Counted from the first letter of the stretch, positions 25,671 to 35,152 are shown. The stretch: 64,000 bases of DNA from Oceanihabitans iliipiscarium (GCF_042686125.1 NZ_JBHUOV010000007.1:124001-188000), one strand, 5' to 3'. Notes: a model not told the origin generated them from the sequence alone. Numbers and translations are program-made.

Positions 25671-27091
25671 GATTCTGAATTTACTTTTAACCCTAAACGT
25701 TCGCCTTCTTTTAGCATAAGCTGATATGCTGCATCAAATTCATTAGGAATAATGCCTTCTAAAATAGCTTCCTTAATAGTTTCTTTAATGATGCCTATTT
25801 CTTTGGAAGGTTTTAAGTTGAAAGTTTTCATAATTTCTTCACCAGATACTGGAGGTTGAAAATTACGAATTTGGTCTCGAGCTTCAACTTCAATAATTTT
25901 TTGACGAACGATTTTAAAATTGTTGTGATATTTTTTAAACTTACTAGGGTTTTTTGTCGTGATATCTGCTTCACACAGCGTCATTAAATCATCAACATAA
26001 TCGCCAGCATCAAAGACTAATCGTCTTACGGCAGAATCTGTAACAATATCATTAGCCAATACTATTGGACGCGAACTCATAAACACCATTTTTTGAACAA
26101 ATTTCATTTTGTCATTTAAAGGCATTTTTAATCTTTTAAATAAATGATATACCATTTTCGAGCCTTCAAATTCATGCGTGTGAAAGGTCCATCCAACTTT
26201 TTTGCTAAATCGTTTTGTTGGTGCTTTCCCAATATCATGAAGTAAGGCAGCCCAACGTAACCAAAGGTTGTTTGTATGTTGTGCGATATTATCGACCACT
26301 TCTAAAGTGTGATAAAAATTGTCTTTATGTGTTTGGCCTTCAATTTCGTCAATACCTTTAAGAGCTGTAAGTTCAGGCATGATATGTTGTAGTAAACCTG
26401 TTTGTTCTAGAAGTAAAAATCCAATAGATGGCTTTTCTGCTTCTAGGATTTTATTCAGCTCTACCACAATACGTTCGTTCGTAATAATTTGAATACGTTC
26501 ATGATTTTTTGAAATCGCGTCGAGTGATTCTTTTTCAATTTCAAAATTGAGCTGAGTTGCAAAGCGAATGGCACGCATCATTCTTAAAGGATCATCGCTA
26601 TAAGTGATATCTGGATTTAAAGGCGTGCGAATGATTTTATCTTGTAAATCTTGAACACCATGAAAAGGATCAAGAAGCTCTCCGAAGTTACTTTCAGAAA
26701 GATCTAAAGCTAATGCATTAATGGTAAAATCACGACGGTTTTGGTCGTCTTCTAAAGTGCCATTTTCAACAACAGGATTTCTACTGTCTTCATTATAAGA
26801 TTCTTTTCGTGCGCCAACAAATTCAATTTCTATGTCATCGTAACGCAACATGGCTGTTCCGTAGGTTTTGAATACTTGTACTTTTGGATGATTGGGTAAA
26901 TTTTTAGCAACTTGCTTAGCGAGTTCTATACCACTTCCAATAGCAACAATATCTATATCTTTTGCTGAACCACGTTGTAAAATAAAATCGCGTACGAAGC
27001 CACCAATGACATAAGAATCTAATTTTAACTCTTTTGCTGAATGCGAAATAATTTTAAAGATGTTATGCTGTAATGCTTGCTTGTAGTTCAT
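25667..27091 (-). CDS. cca: CCA tRNA nucleotidyltransferase with HD domain
   Basis: A class II polymerase-beta superfamily enzyme that adds or repairs the 3'-CCA of tRNA. The 474-residue protein has the nucleotidyltransferase start GGFVRDFIL (30-38) with catalytic DID (45-47), the NQNRRDFTINA-type element at 118-126 (NRRDFTINA), the DPLRMMRAIRFA helix, and an HD domain (about 265-290; NNLWLRWAALLHDIGKAPTK) that can give phosphohydrolase activity. Length and domain order fit Bacteroidota Cca. It follows tsaC after 14 bases, pairing two tRNA-maturation functions in one operon. Confidence 0.95.
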   Translation of the reverse strand: MNYKQALQHNIFKIISHSAKELKLDSYVIGGFVRDFILQRGSAKDIDIVAIGSGIELAKQVAKNLPNHPKVQVFKTYGTAMLRYDDIEIEFVGARKESYNEDSRNPVVENGTLEDDQNRRDFTINALALDLSESNFGELLDPFHGVQDLQDKIIRTPLNPDITYSDDPLRMMRAIRFATQLNFEIEKESLDAISKNHERIQIITNERIVVELNKILEAEKPSIGFLLLEQTGLLQHIMPELTALKGIDEIEGQTHKDNFYHTLEVVDNIAQHTNNLWLRWAALLHDIGKAPTKRFSKKVGWTFHTHEFEGSKMVYHLFKRLKMPLNDKMKFVQKMVFMSSRPIVLANDIVTDSAVRRLVFDAGDYVDDLMTLCEADITTKNPSKFKKYHNNFKIVRQKIIEVEARDQIRNFQPPVSGEEIMKTFNLKPSKEIGIIKETIKEAILEGIIPNEFDAAYQLMLKEGERLGLKVNSES

Positions 27092-27105
27092 TGTTGTTTG
27101 CCCAC

Positions 27106-27666
27106 TTACTCACGAATAATTTTGACCACACCATTACTACTCAACTTTATTATTGATGATGGTTTAGTCATTTTTTTGTCGTGCTGCAAATTTACAACAT
27201 AGTCCACACCTTTTAAAATGTCTTGGCTGATTTCTTTAAAGGATTTTGGAGTAGGAGCGCCACTAATATTAGCAGATGTTGAAACGATGGCACCATTTAG
27301 TTTTCTACAAAGTTGATAGCAAAATTCATCATCAGGAATTCGAATAGCAATGGTCTTATCTTCTGCAATTAAATTTTCTGCCAAATTTTGAGCATCATCA
27401 TAAATAATAGTGACTGGGTCTTCGGCAACATCAAAAATGTTTTGAGCCACTTCTGGAATGTTTTTGACATACTTTTTAAGCATGCGATCATCAGCTACTA
27501 AGCAAATCATCGCTTTGGTTTCAATGCGTTTTTTAAGGGTATAAATTTTAGCAACAGCTTCGGCATTATTGGCATCACAACCAATTCCCCAAACGGTATC
27601 TGTAGGGTAGAGTATGAGTCCACCTTGCTTTAGCGTTTCAACAGCATTTTTGATTTCGGTATGCAT
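27106..27666 (-). CDS. tsaC: L-threonylcarbamoyladenylate synthase (Sua5/YciO/YrdC family)
   Basis: Makes threonylcarbamoyl-AMP from threonine, bicarbonate and ATP, the first step in t6A37 modification of ANN-decoding tRNAs. The 186-residue protein is the short YrdC-only form. Seen are GGLILYPTDTVWGIGCDA (substrate pocket), the KKRIETKAM basic motif for ATP, AIRIPDDEF, and STSANISGAPTPKSF. The later partners tsaB, tsaD and tsaE are not here. It begins 6 bases after the glycosyltransferase gene upstream and is followed by cca at 14 bases. Confidence 0.94.
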   Translation of the reverse strand: MHTEIKNAVETLKQGGLILYPTDTVWGIGCDANNAEAVAKIYTLKKRIETKAMICLVADDRMLKKYVKNIPEVAQNIFDVAEDPVTIIYDDAQNLAENLIAEDKTIAIRIPDDEFCYQLCRKLNGAIVSTSANISGAPTPKSFKEISQDILKGVDYVVNLQHDKKMTKPSSIIKLSSNGVVKIIRE

Positions 27667-27672
27667 TATTAA

Positions 27673-28626
27673 TTAACTTAAAATGGTTTTAACCCAATTG
27701 GTGTAATGGTATTTTTGATAAATTGATTCTGGCAAAGCTTCGTATGGTGTTTTAAAGAAAGCCTCAGGAATATCAAAAGCCTTAACGTCTTCTATGACAA
27801 AAATGTTATTAGGATTATAGAAGTCATAAGTTTTAATGTCTTTGTTGGTCGTGATTATTTTTTTTTCAAAAAATAAGCTTTCAAAAACCCGAAAGGTTAA
27901 GCCGTCTTGCACACCATATTTATGAATATCAACAATGCTATGAGTTTGTTTTAAGTAGTCTAAAACTTGAGCATTATTTTTTCTTTCTTTTATGAAATGA
28001 ATTAAATCTGATTGTGTGTCTTTATCTGATTGCACTAAAAACTGATATGAGATATGTTTCTCTTTAAATTGAGCTGCTAATTTTTCAAGTGTTTTAAATC
28101 GATAATCTTTAGACATTATCGTAAAAGCCATATAATTTGGAGCGTTTTTTTTATATTCTTGATTGAGATAAATAAAATTAGGAATAAAGTGTAGGTTGTA
28201 ATCTTTTACGTCTTTTCTTTCATAAGAATACACTTTGTCAAAAAAATGAATGACCTCTTTTTTTCTTGGGATGTTATTTATAGAATCGTGATAATAAGCA
28301 ATGAAGTTATTCGTGTTATTTTTTAGTGTCGTAAGTTGAGAATCGAAAAACAAGTCAGGTCTAACTACCAATGTGTAATCATACGTTTTATCTTGTAATT
28401 CTTTAATAACAGGTTGAAGCTGGTAAAAGTTTTTTAACTTTTTTTTAGTTAGTAGTTTGTAAATGCCTGCATATATTTTCTGAAAAATATGCTTGTATTT
28501 ATAGCGCTTTAACAAAGCAATATTATAATAATCGACATGAGTGTATTGATTGTTGAATTCGTCCTTTATGCAATCATAATAACCACTTAAATCATAGGTA
28601 ATAAATAGTACTTTTTTATCTGTCAT
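27673..28626 (-). CDS. Putative glycosyltransferase (CgeB/RfaS-like)
   Basis: A 317-residue cytoplasmic protein with two Rossmann-like halves as in GT-B glycosyltransferases. The N-terminal strand KKVLFITYDLSGYY and the acceptor-region stretch YDYTLVVRPDLFFD are followed by a C-terminal half with VDIHKYGVQDGLTFRVFESL and KKIITTNKDIKTYDFY. The last two resemble the G-L-x-x-R-x-F-E region of CgeB-like and RfaS-like LPS core transferases. I use the ATG at 28626, not the TTG at 28638; this ATG overlaps the last codons of the upstream GT4 gene. Family is by pattern only; donor and acceptor unknown. The neighbourhood suggests LPS or O-glycan assembly. Confidence 0.7.
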   Translation of the reverse strand: MTDKKVLFITYDLSGYYDCIKDEFNNQYTHVDYYNIALLKRYKYKHIFQKIYAGIYKLLTKKKLKNFYQLQPVIKELQDKTYDYTLVVRPDLFFDSQLTTLKNNTNNFIAYYHDSINNIPRKKEVIHFFDKVYSYERKDVKDYNLHFIPNFIYLNQEYKKNAPNYMAFTIMSKDYRFKTLEKLAAQFKEKHISYQFLVQSDKDTQSDLIHFIKERKNNAQVLDYLKQTHSIVDIHKYGVQDGLTFRVFESLFFEKKIITTNKDIKTYDFYNPNNIFVIEDVKAFDIPEAFFKTPYEALPESIYQKYHYTNWVKTILS

Positions 28627-29731
28627 AGCGTTCAACAACCTCTTTTAATTCATCATACATCTTTTTAGAAATCACATCTTTAGTAAAATTATCTAATAAA
28701 AATTGATAACCGTTTGTCGTAAATTTCTTTTGAAGTCCAGCGTCGTTAATGAGTAGTTCTACTTTATCTGCAAAATCTGTTGGGTTCGCAACTTCTGCTA
28801 AAAGACCAGTTTCATTATCGACAATAACTTCAGGAATTCCACCAGCATTAGCAGCTACAATAGGAATTTTACAGGCATAAGATTCTAATAAAACACCTCC
28901 AGTTGGTTCGTTGTCTGAAGTGAATAAAAACAAATCAAATTCTGGTAAAACTTCTGGAATATCATTTCTAAAACCAGAAAAGATGATGTGATTATTCAGG
29001 TTTTTATCAGCAACATATTTTCTAATATCATCTTCTAGTTCCCCTTCTCCAATAAGTATATATTTCGCTTTAATGGTGTTTCGCTTTACTAATTTTTCAA
29101 CAGTATCGACCCAAGTGTAATGGTCTTTAAACCCTGAAAACGCTGCGATATTACCAATAATTTTATAGTCAGAAGGAATGTTGTATTCTTTATGTAATAA
29201 ACCATTCTTCTCCTTTTTTGTGAATTTATGAATGTCTGTAACACTACCAACCACACACATTCTACTATGGTCTTTAACCGCAAATTTTAAAACATCGACA
29301 ACAGGTTGTGAAACACAAATAATCTTTTTTATGCCTTTGTAGTTATACTTCCATGTTCTGAGCATATTAGAATCGACACGTCGGATTAGTGTTCTACAAA
29401 GCACTAAAGGTGCAGGAAGCTTATAAAATAAATGAGATAAAACAGCAATGGTATGTGCCTTACTGCTATGAATAAAAACGACATCTATGTTTTTTTCTTT
29501 GACTATTCGAGCCAATTTTTTTGCCAAACCAAAATCATATTCACTTTTATAATCCAAACCAATAACCTGCATGTTTTTGTTTTTGGCAACATCATAAATA
29601 GGAGTGTTGTTGGCACAAACGATATACTGATCTTCAACATAATTCTTCTCTTTAAAAGCCTCGTATAAATATATTATTTTTTGCTCGTGACCTCTCCAAA
29701 CACTAGATACAGTGATTTGTAATACTCTCAT
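28616..29731 (-). CDS. Glycosyltransferase family 4 protein
   Basis: A 371-residue GT-B glycosyltransferase. The N-terminal MRVLQITVSSVWRGHEQK is an acceptor-side Rossmann strand. The donor side shows the GT4 hallmarks KYILIGEGELEDDIRKYV, IIFSGFRNDIPEVL, FDLFLFTSDNEPTGGVLLES with the second glutamate near 288, and PIVAANAGGIPEVIVDNETG. It probably transfers a sugar to lipid A core, O-antigen or a related surface glycan; the acceptor cannot be told. It is the first gene of the minus-strand run through ctaA and is divergent from the LPS-kinase-like gene at 29828. A near-match to the -7 box (TTACTTTG) lies 24 bases upstream. Confidence 0.92.
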   Translation of the reverse strand: MRVLQITVSSVWRGHEQKIIYLYEAFKEKNYVEDQYIVCANNTPIYDVAKNKNMQVIGLDYKSEYDFGLAKKLARIVKEKNIDVVFIHSSKAHTIAVLSHLFYKLPAPLVLCRTLIRRVDSNMLRTWKYNYKGIKKIICVSQPVVDVLKFAVKDHSRMCVVGSVTDIHKFTKKEKNGLLHKEYNIPSDYKIIGNIAAFSGFKDHYTWVDTVEKLVKRNTIKAKYILIGEGELEDDIRKYVADKNLNNHIIFSGFRNDIPEVLPEFDLFLFTSDNEPTGGVLLESYACKIPIVAANAGGIPEVIVDNETGLLAEVANPTDFADKVELLINDAGLQKKFTTNGYQFLLDNFTKDVISKKMYDELKEVVERYDR

Positions 29732-29827
29732 AAATGTAATTTATATAATAGCTACAAAGTAATAAAAACATTTATTAAGAACTTATTTTTTTAGGATTAA
29801 AACCTATAAATATTGTAATATTACAGC

Positions 29828-30586
29828 ATGAAATCTGTTTTTCAAGACATCTATAGAAAACATCAACAAACATTAGACCATTTCATTACTAATTTTAATG
29901 ATTTAGGCGAGCAATTTGGTGAAGCAGATCGAAATGCTATCAAATTATTTGATTTAGAAGGCGAAACGATTAATATTAAATCGTTTAAAGTGCCAAACAT
30001 CATAAATCAAATTGCATATAAGTTTTTTAGAAAAAGTAAAGCGGAACGTTCGTTTACCTATGCTAATAGGTTAACAGATTTAGGAATCGGTACACCACAA
30101 CCTATTGCTTACTATGAGTTTACTACGCCTTTTTTATTTAAAAAGAGTTATTACATCAGTGAACATTTGGATTGCGACTTAACCTATAGAGAACTCACCA
30201 GAGATTTAAACTATCCAGATCATGATCGTATCCTAAGGGCTTTTACGAGGTTTACTTATAAGCTACACGAAAACAATATTAACTTTTTAGACCATTCGCC
30301 GGGAAATACGTTAATTAAAAAAGTAGGTGATGCGTACCAGTTTTATTTAGTGGATTTAAATAGAATGGAGTTTAAGCCCATGGATTTTCAAACGAGAATC
30401 AATAACCTTAAACGCCTTACTGTACATAAGTCTATGGTTGAAACTATGAGCGATGAATACGCTAAAGTTTCAGGAGAAGACTATCAGAAAATATTTAATT
30501 TAATGTGGCAACTCACTGAAGATTTTCAGGAAAAATTCCACAGAAAAAAAAGGTTAAAAAAGAAATTAAAGTTCTGGAAATCATAA
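29828..30586 (+). CDS. Lipopolysaccharide kinase InaA / KdkA-like protein
   Basis: A 252-residue kinase-fold protein like those that phosphorylate Kdo or heptose in the LPS inner core. Kinase elements visible are a lysine in IKSFKVPN (about 51-54), the catalytic loop LDHSPGNTLI with Asp155 and Asn160, and the metal-binding segment VDLNRM with Asp176. The C-terminus is highly basic (KKRLKKKLKFWKS), suiting membrane contact. It lies between glycosyltransferases and ends one base before the stop codon of the convergent GT2 gene. Substrate assignment to Kdo is inference from family and context. Confidence 0.85.
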   Translation: MKSVFQDIYRKHQQTLDHFITNFNDLGEQFGEADRNAIKLFDLEGETINIKSFKVPNIINQIAYKFFRKSKAERSFTYANRLTDLGIGTPQPIAYYEFTTPFLFKKSYYISEHLDCDLTYRELTRDLNYPDHDRILRAFTRFTYKLHENNINFLDHSPGNTLIKKVGDAYQFYLVDLNRMEFKPMDFQTRINNLKRLTVHKSMVETMSDEYAKVSGEDYQKIFNLMWQLTEDFQEKFHRKKRLKKKLKFWKS

Positions 30587-30587
30587 A

Positions 30588-31343
30588 TTATTCTCTTCCT
30601 TTCCGAAGCAGCCACAACTTTACATAGCGCATAAAAACTACATAGGCTTGTACGCAACCAATAGTAAACCCTACAACACCATCTCTAAATCCGCTTTGTA
30701 TAATGTAGTGTTTAAAAAAGCCCCAAAAAGGTTTAATTACAAAGTGATAAGGCGTTAGCGTTCCTGTTTTTTTATCGTAATCTTTTGCTTGCCACCACGC
30801 GTAACGATTCATTTTTTCAAGGTACTTATCAAAAGTCACATAGGTATTATGGTAGAGCTTGTTTTTAAGTTTACCAACGGTTCCATTAGTAATAATTTCG
30901 GCATGTACATGTTTGTCTTCATAGGTGCAAAAATCACGTTTGAATAAACGAATTACACTATCGTTTCGCCAACCACTGTAGTTGACGCGTTCGCCCATGA
31001 AATGATTCATTCTCCCAATCCAATAGGCCACGTGCTCTTGGCTTGGCTGTTCAAGAATCTCCAAGATTTCTTCTTTTAATTCTGGTGTGACACGCTCATC
31101 AGCATCAACCAATAAAATCCATTCATGTGTGGCTTGAGGAATAGCCCAATTTTTTTGAGATGCCGAATATTGGTATTCTCTTCTAATAACTTTGGTTGCT
31201 AATGTTTGGGCTTTTTCAAAAGTGCCATCTGTACTAAAACTATCAACAACTAGAATTTCATCAGCAAAACTAACCGAAGCGATAACGGCTTCAATATTAT
31301 GAATTTCGTTTCCTGTTGGAATTATGGCAGTGAGTTTAGTCAT
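30588..31343 (-). CDS. Glycosyltransferase family 2 (WaaE/KdtX-like), copy 1
   Basis: A 251-residue GT-A fold glycosyltransferase similar to WaaE/KdtX enzymes, which add a beta-1,4-glucose to inner-core heptose in some Gram-negatives. The N-terminal LTAIIPTGNEIHNIEAVI, SFSTDGTFEKAQ and the metal-binding DAD (80-82) are in place; RNDSVIRLFKRDF and the late KHVHAEIITNG are typical. The C-terminal segment contains a short hydrophobic stretch. It follows the GT9 gene after 25 bases, so the two are likely one operon. A paralogue with the same length lies at 32527 on the other strand. Confidence 0.9.
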   Translation of the reverse strand: MTKLTAIIPTGNEIHNIEAVIASVSFADEILVVDSFSTDGTFEKAQTLATKVIRREYQYSASQKNWAIPQATHEWILLVDADERVTPELKEEILEILEQPSQEHVAYWIGRMNHFMGERVNYSGWRNDSVIRLFKRDFCTYEDKHVHAEIITNGTVGKLKNKLYHNTYVTFDKYLEKMNRYAWWQAKDYDKKTGTLTPYHFVIKPFWGFFKHYIIQSGFRDGVVGFTIGCVQAYVVFMRYVKLWLLRKGRE

Positions 31344-31368
31344 TCGTTATATATCGTGTAAGATGTTG

Positions 31369-32433
31369 TTATTTAGAAATGGTTTTAAAAAATATTTTAA
31401 GCTGGTCTTCAATCAAGTGAATAGGATATTCTTCAAAATATTTAAAGGTATGCTCTTTTATATATTTTTCATCAAACTCATCGTATATTTCAGGCTTCAA
31501 ATCCTTTAAATGAATAGATATATTTTCTTCATCTTCAAAAATTTGCCAAGTTTCTTTATCCACACTAGGTGAAAATAAAGAAAATGTAGGAACTTCTAAA
31601 GCTTTAGCCATATTAACAGCACCTCCTTCGTTACCAATTAAAGCGTCACACTGAGATAATAACCCTAAAAACCCTCTAAGCGACTTCGCATACGTATCAA
31701 AATAAATATGGTCTTGAGTGGCTTTCTGACATAAGTTATAAAGCTTTAAAGCGTCTTCTTTTTGGTTTGGAATATAATTAAATAATAAAGACGCATCAGT
31801 CTCCTTAACTGTTGTGTCGAGCAGTTGAGCCATACGTTCTAAAGGATAGATTTTATACCATTCACTGCCTAAAATACCAATCATAAAAATGGGTTTGTTT
31901 TGTGGAATATGCGCTGCTTGTAATAGTTTTTTTGCTGAAGAAATCTCTGCTTCAGATAAGAATATTTTAGGTTTAAAATCGGTAATTTCCTCTTCAATGA
32001 TTGGCGTTAATAATCGCAATCTGTTTTCAATAGCTAAGCCATAATCACTCTTTGTTCCGTTAGGAAGACGTTTAATATTGTGAGTGTAGAACAGGTTAGA
32101 GTAACCTTTGTGATAAGATATTTTATATTTAGCGCCAGAAAAAAAGGTAATTAAATTTGTTTCTAACTTGCTGTATGCATCAATGACAATGTTGTAATGA
32201 CGCTTTCTAATCTTAAAAATAAATTTGAAAAGCGAGCCATAATTTTTTCTAGTTGCTTCATCTAAAACTATAATGTTGCTTATGGAAGGATTTTCTTTTA
32301 AGACATCAACAGAATTGCTATAACACATAAAATCTATTTGCGCATCAGGATATTTTTTTTTCAAACTATTGGCTAAAATAGTGGTTGTTAAAACGTCTCC
32401 AATACGTTTCTGTTGAATGATTAAAATCGTCAT
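31369..32433 (-). CDS. Glycosyltransferase family 9 (heptosyltransferase-like)
   Basis: A 354-residue GT-B enzyme of the ADP-heptose:LPS heptosyltransferase family. The N-terminus ILIIQQKRIGDVLTTTIL is the family acceptor-site motif (K/R-x-x-x-x-GD). The donor half contains FMIGILGSEWYKIYPLERM and the conserved IGNEGGAVNMAKALEVPTFSLF, where the family usually has the sequence N-D-[ST]-G; here the equivalent is NEGG. The enzyme probably adds heptose or a related sugar to the LPS inner core. Likely co-transcribed with the GT2 gene downstream. Confidence 0.92.
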   Translation of the reverse strand: MTILIIQQKRIGDVLTTTILANSLKKKYPDAQIDFMCYSNSVDVLKENPSISNIIVLDEATRKNYGSLFKFIFKIRKRHYNIVIDAYSKLETNLITFFSGAKYKISYHKGYSNLFYTHNIKRLPNGTKSDYGLAIENRLRLLTPIIEEEITDFKPKIFLSEAEISSAKKLLQAAHIPQNKPIFMIGILGSEWYKIYPLERMAQLLDTTVKETDASLLFNYIPNQKEDALKLYNLCQKATQDHIYFDTYAKSLRGFLGLLSQCDALIGNEGGAVNMAKALEVPTFSLFSPSVDKETWQIFEDEENISIHLKDLKPEIYDEFDEKYIKEHTFKYFEEYPIHLIEDQLKIFFKTISK

Positions 32434-32498
32434 TTATTAATGATTAGTACTCTTAATTACAGCTGTAAAAGTAATCATAAAAAATGAAATAAAAACTG

Positions 32499-32506
32499 TA
32501 TTTTTG
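32499..32506 (+). promoter_or_regulatory. -7 box (TATTTTTG) of the second GT2 gene
   Basis: An exact TAnnTTTG match on the plus strand, 20 bases before the ATG at 32527, in the 93-base divergent gap with the GT9 gene. No -33 box at the usual spacing. Confidence 0.55.
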
Positions 32507-32526
32507 TTCCTTAAAACAGCAGGTTT

Positions 32527-33285
32527 ATGAGTATTAGCGGACTAGTAATTACTTTTAATGAAGAAAAAAATATAGGAAACTGTATTGATGCTTTGTTTAA
32601 AGTGTGTGATGAAGTCATTATAGTCGACTCATTAAGTAAAGACAACACAGTTGCTATTGCTGAAAGTAAAGGTGCAAAAGTGATTTCTCAAGCTTTTTTA
32701 GGTGATGGTCCACAGCGAACACATGGGCTTCAGTATTGCAAAAATGAGTGGATTTTAAACTTAGATGCGGATGAGTTTTTAGATACTGATGCTGAAGCTT
32801 TTATTTTGAAAAAAGACTATTTAAAAGGCGATTTTGATGCCTTTTCTTTTCGAGTTAAAAACTTTTTAGCAGATGAATTAATAGATTTTTCTGGATGGTA
32901 TCCAGATCATAAAGTACGTTTTTTTAATAAAAAGACTGCGACACCTTCAGAGTCTAAAGTCCATCAAAAAATTATAGCAACAAACGAAAAGAAAGTTGCA
33001 GTGCATATTCTGCATTATGGTTGGGATTCTTTAGAGCAAATTGTCGCTAAGAAAAATCAGTATTCTACGTGGCATGCTCAACAACTCTTTAATCAAGGGA
33101 AACGTATTAATAGCTTCAAGCCTATTTTAAATGGAACAGTTGCTTTTTTTAGATGTTATTTCTTTAAAAAAGGAGTTTTTAATGGTTTGGATGGCATTAC
33201 CATTGCACTAGTACAAGCTTTTTTTTCGTATATGAAATATGCTAAACTTCTAAAATTACAGCGTCAAGAAAAACTACAGCGTTAA
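32527..33285 (+). CDS. Glycosyltransferase family 2 (WaaE/KdtX-like), copy 2
   Basis: A 252-residue GT-A glycosyltransferase, paralogue of the product of 30588-31343: same length, same DAD position (80-82, in WILNLDADEF), same SGWYPDHKVRFFNKK and VHQKII elements. Both belong to the WaaE/KdtX-like LPS-core group, but enough residues differ that they likely use different acceptors. Its 3' end overlaps the 3' end of the convergent LtaS-like gene by 12 bases, so no terminator separates the two. Confidence 0.9.
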   Translation: MSISGLVITFNEEKNIGNCIDALFKVCDEVIIVDSLSKDNTVAIAESKGAKVISQAFLGDGPQRTHGLQYCKNEWILNLDADEFLDTDAEAFILKKDYLKGDFDAFSFRVKNFLADELIDFSGWYPDHKVRFFNKKTATPSESKVHQKIIATNEKKVAVHILHYGWDSLEQIVAKKNQYSTWHAQQLFNQGKRINSFKPILNGTVAFFRCYFFKKGVFNGLDGITIALVQAFFSYMKYAKLLKLQRQEKLQR

Positions 33286-35142
33286 GTTATTGTCAATCAT
33301 ACGTTTATTAAAAGATTGAATGTAACCTTTAATAAATGTTTCTAATTGAATCGCTTTATTAGGGTATTCCTTAATAATATTATGTTTCATTAATTCATCC
33401 TCTTTAATATTGTAAAGTGCTAAAGATTTGGTTCCAGAAAACGCTAAATAATAATCTCCTATAATTATATGGTATATGTTGTCTAAATAAAAGACCACAT
33501 AATCACCTTCCGAAGTATACGATTTCCCGTAACTAATCACTTTTGCATTAATCCCTAAATACTCAATTACAGAAGGCATAATATCTAATTGTTGAAAGTT
33601 TTTTAAACTTTCCCCTTTTAAATCAGAATTAGAAGGGTCAAAAAATAAAATCGGAATTCGAAACTTTCCAACAATAGTTCTAAACACATCAGATGTTGGA
33701 TTAACTGATGTATGGTCTGCTGTAACGACAAATAGTGTATTGTTATACCATTCTTCTTGTTGAGCTGCATTAAAAAATTGTCTTAATGCATAGTCTGAAT
33801 AAGCAATAGATTCTTGAATATCTGTGGTGCCTTTAGGGAATTTTCCTTTATATTTTTCAGGAATAGTATAAGGGTTATGTGATGAAATTGTAAAAACTGT
33901 ACTAAAAAAGGGCTGTTTAAAAGTACTTATTTTTTTATTGAAGAATTGTAGAAACTCTTCATCAAAAACGCCCCATTTGCCATCAAAAGATTCTGGACCT
34001 TCGTATTCGTCTTTTCCAAAATATTGGTCAAAGCCAGCGACATTACAATATTGGTCAAAATTTTGGCTTCCGTTAAAAGCACCATGAAAGAAAGATGTGT
34101 TATAGCCATTGTCTTTAAGTATTTTAGGTAAACCATAAATATTATTTAAAGAATAACTAGAGGTAATAATAGATTGATTTGATAATGAAGGAATACTAGA
34201 CAAGGTTGAAGGGACAGCATCTATAGAGAGTCTGCCATTAGCAAAGCCATTTTTAAAATAATAGGATGTGGTAATTAGAGAATCTAAAAAAGGTGTTTGC
34301 CCTATGTTTAAGTTTTCTCTACCAAAACTTTCTAAAATAATGATGACGATATTTTTATTATTAGGTTTATGTTTTGGGGCAATATGCTGAATTGGGCTGT
34401 AGATACTATCTAATTCTTCAGATGAATAGTATTCTAATTTTTTTAATGCTTCATCTTTTCCTATGGTTTTTAGAATGCAAAACGGTGTATTTAGTACTAA
34501 AGCCGAATGATTAATAGCGCCATAGTTAGCAGCATCAACTACACGTAACGGTTTTTTTTGAAAACCACCTCTTCCAAAAAGGACTAAGACGCTTAAAATT
34601 AAAAGGCATAAACCTGCTTGCTTCAATCCAGTAATTAATGTGATTTTTTCACTTTCTGATGAAGGTTTTAAATTTGGAAGGGCCTTCCAAAAGACAAGAC
34701 CTAGAATCACAGCAATAAGAGGTAAATACCAAAACTCAAGTAAAAAAGAAAGTATTAATCCGCCAATTTCATTTTCCATGCCTTCAGCAGTAATCATACT
34801 ATAAGAGCTTCGTCTTCCAGTAAAATCATAATATTTAAAATCAACAAAATTGGTAATGATAACCAGCATGTTAACAAAGAAAAAGGCAGATTTTAAAACC
34901 TTTTGATATCTAGGTTGATATTTAAAATTTCCTGGAGCTAAGTGTAAAATGGCAAAAACAATATTGATATATGCAATAACAGAAAGGTCAAACCTTAAAC
35001 CTCCTTGAAATACATCAAAGCTTAGATTGTTAAATGTCTTAAAGTTGAAGTATAAAAATAAGAGTCGACATAGTTGGTATGATACGATGACCCAGAAAAT
35101 ACGCTTAAAAAAGAGCTTAAGGCTTTCAATGTAATTAGACAT
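33274..35142 (-). CDS. LTA synthase-like membrane sulfatase/phosphotransferase
   Basis: A 622-residue membrane protein with about five N-terminal transmembrane segments (residues about 10-190) and an extracytoplasmic alkaline-phosphatase/sulfatase domain (about 255-530). Catalytic-domain landmarks are NIVIIILESFGRENL (metal-binding Glu), GRLSIDAVPSTLSSIPS (position of the nucleophile, here Ser rather than the Thr of LtaS), STVFTISSHNPYTIPE and VTADHTS. Gram-negative members do not make lipoteichoic acid; relatives move phosphoglycerol or phosphoethanolamine onto periplasmic glycans or lipid A. That role here is inference. The gene lies among LPS-core genes, 10 bases downstream of dapD. Confidence 0.88.
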   Translation of the reverse strand: MSNYIESLKLFFKRIFWVIVSYQLCRLLFLYFNFKTFNNLSFDVFQGGLRFDLSVIAYINIVFAILHLAPGNFKYQPRYQKVLKSAFFFVNMLVIITNFVDFKYYDFTGRRSSYSMITAEGMENEIGGLILSFLLEFWYLPLIAVILGLVFWKALPNLKPSSESEKITLITGLKQAGLCLLILSVLVLFGRGGFQKKPLRVVDAANYGAINHSALVLNTPFCILKTIGKDEALKKLEYYSSEELDSIYSPIQHIAPKHKPNNKNIVIIILESFGRENLNIGQTPFLDSLITTSYYFKNGFANGRLSIDAVPSTLSSIPSLSNQSIITSSYSLNNIYGLPKILKDNGYNTSFFHGAFNGSQNFDQYCNVAGFDQYFGKDEYEGPESFDGKWGVFDEEFLQFFNKKISTFKQPFFSTVFTISSHNPYTIPEKYKGKFPKGTTDIQESIAYSDYALRQFFNAAQQEEWYNNTLFVVTADHTSVNPTSDVFRTIVGKFRIPILFFDPSNSDLKGESLKNFQQLDIMPSVIEYLGINAKVISYGKSYTSEGDYVVFYLDNIYHIIIGDYYLAFSGTKSLALYNIKEDELMKHNIIKEYPNKAIQLETFIKGYIQSFNKRMIDNNLTL

Positions 35143-35152
35143 ATAATAGAAA

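Noticed and set aside
24199..29731. A specialised tRNA-modification island formed by cca and tsaC with neighbours
   Set aside because: Both are housekeeping genes common in single copy; adjacency to glycosyltransferases, GNAT and ctaA looks like ordinary operon packing.
33274..35142. True lipoteichoic acid synthesis
   Set aside because: Everything else (LPS transport, T9SS, LPS-core genes) shows a Gram-negative cell, so the LtaS-like fold must serve another substrate.
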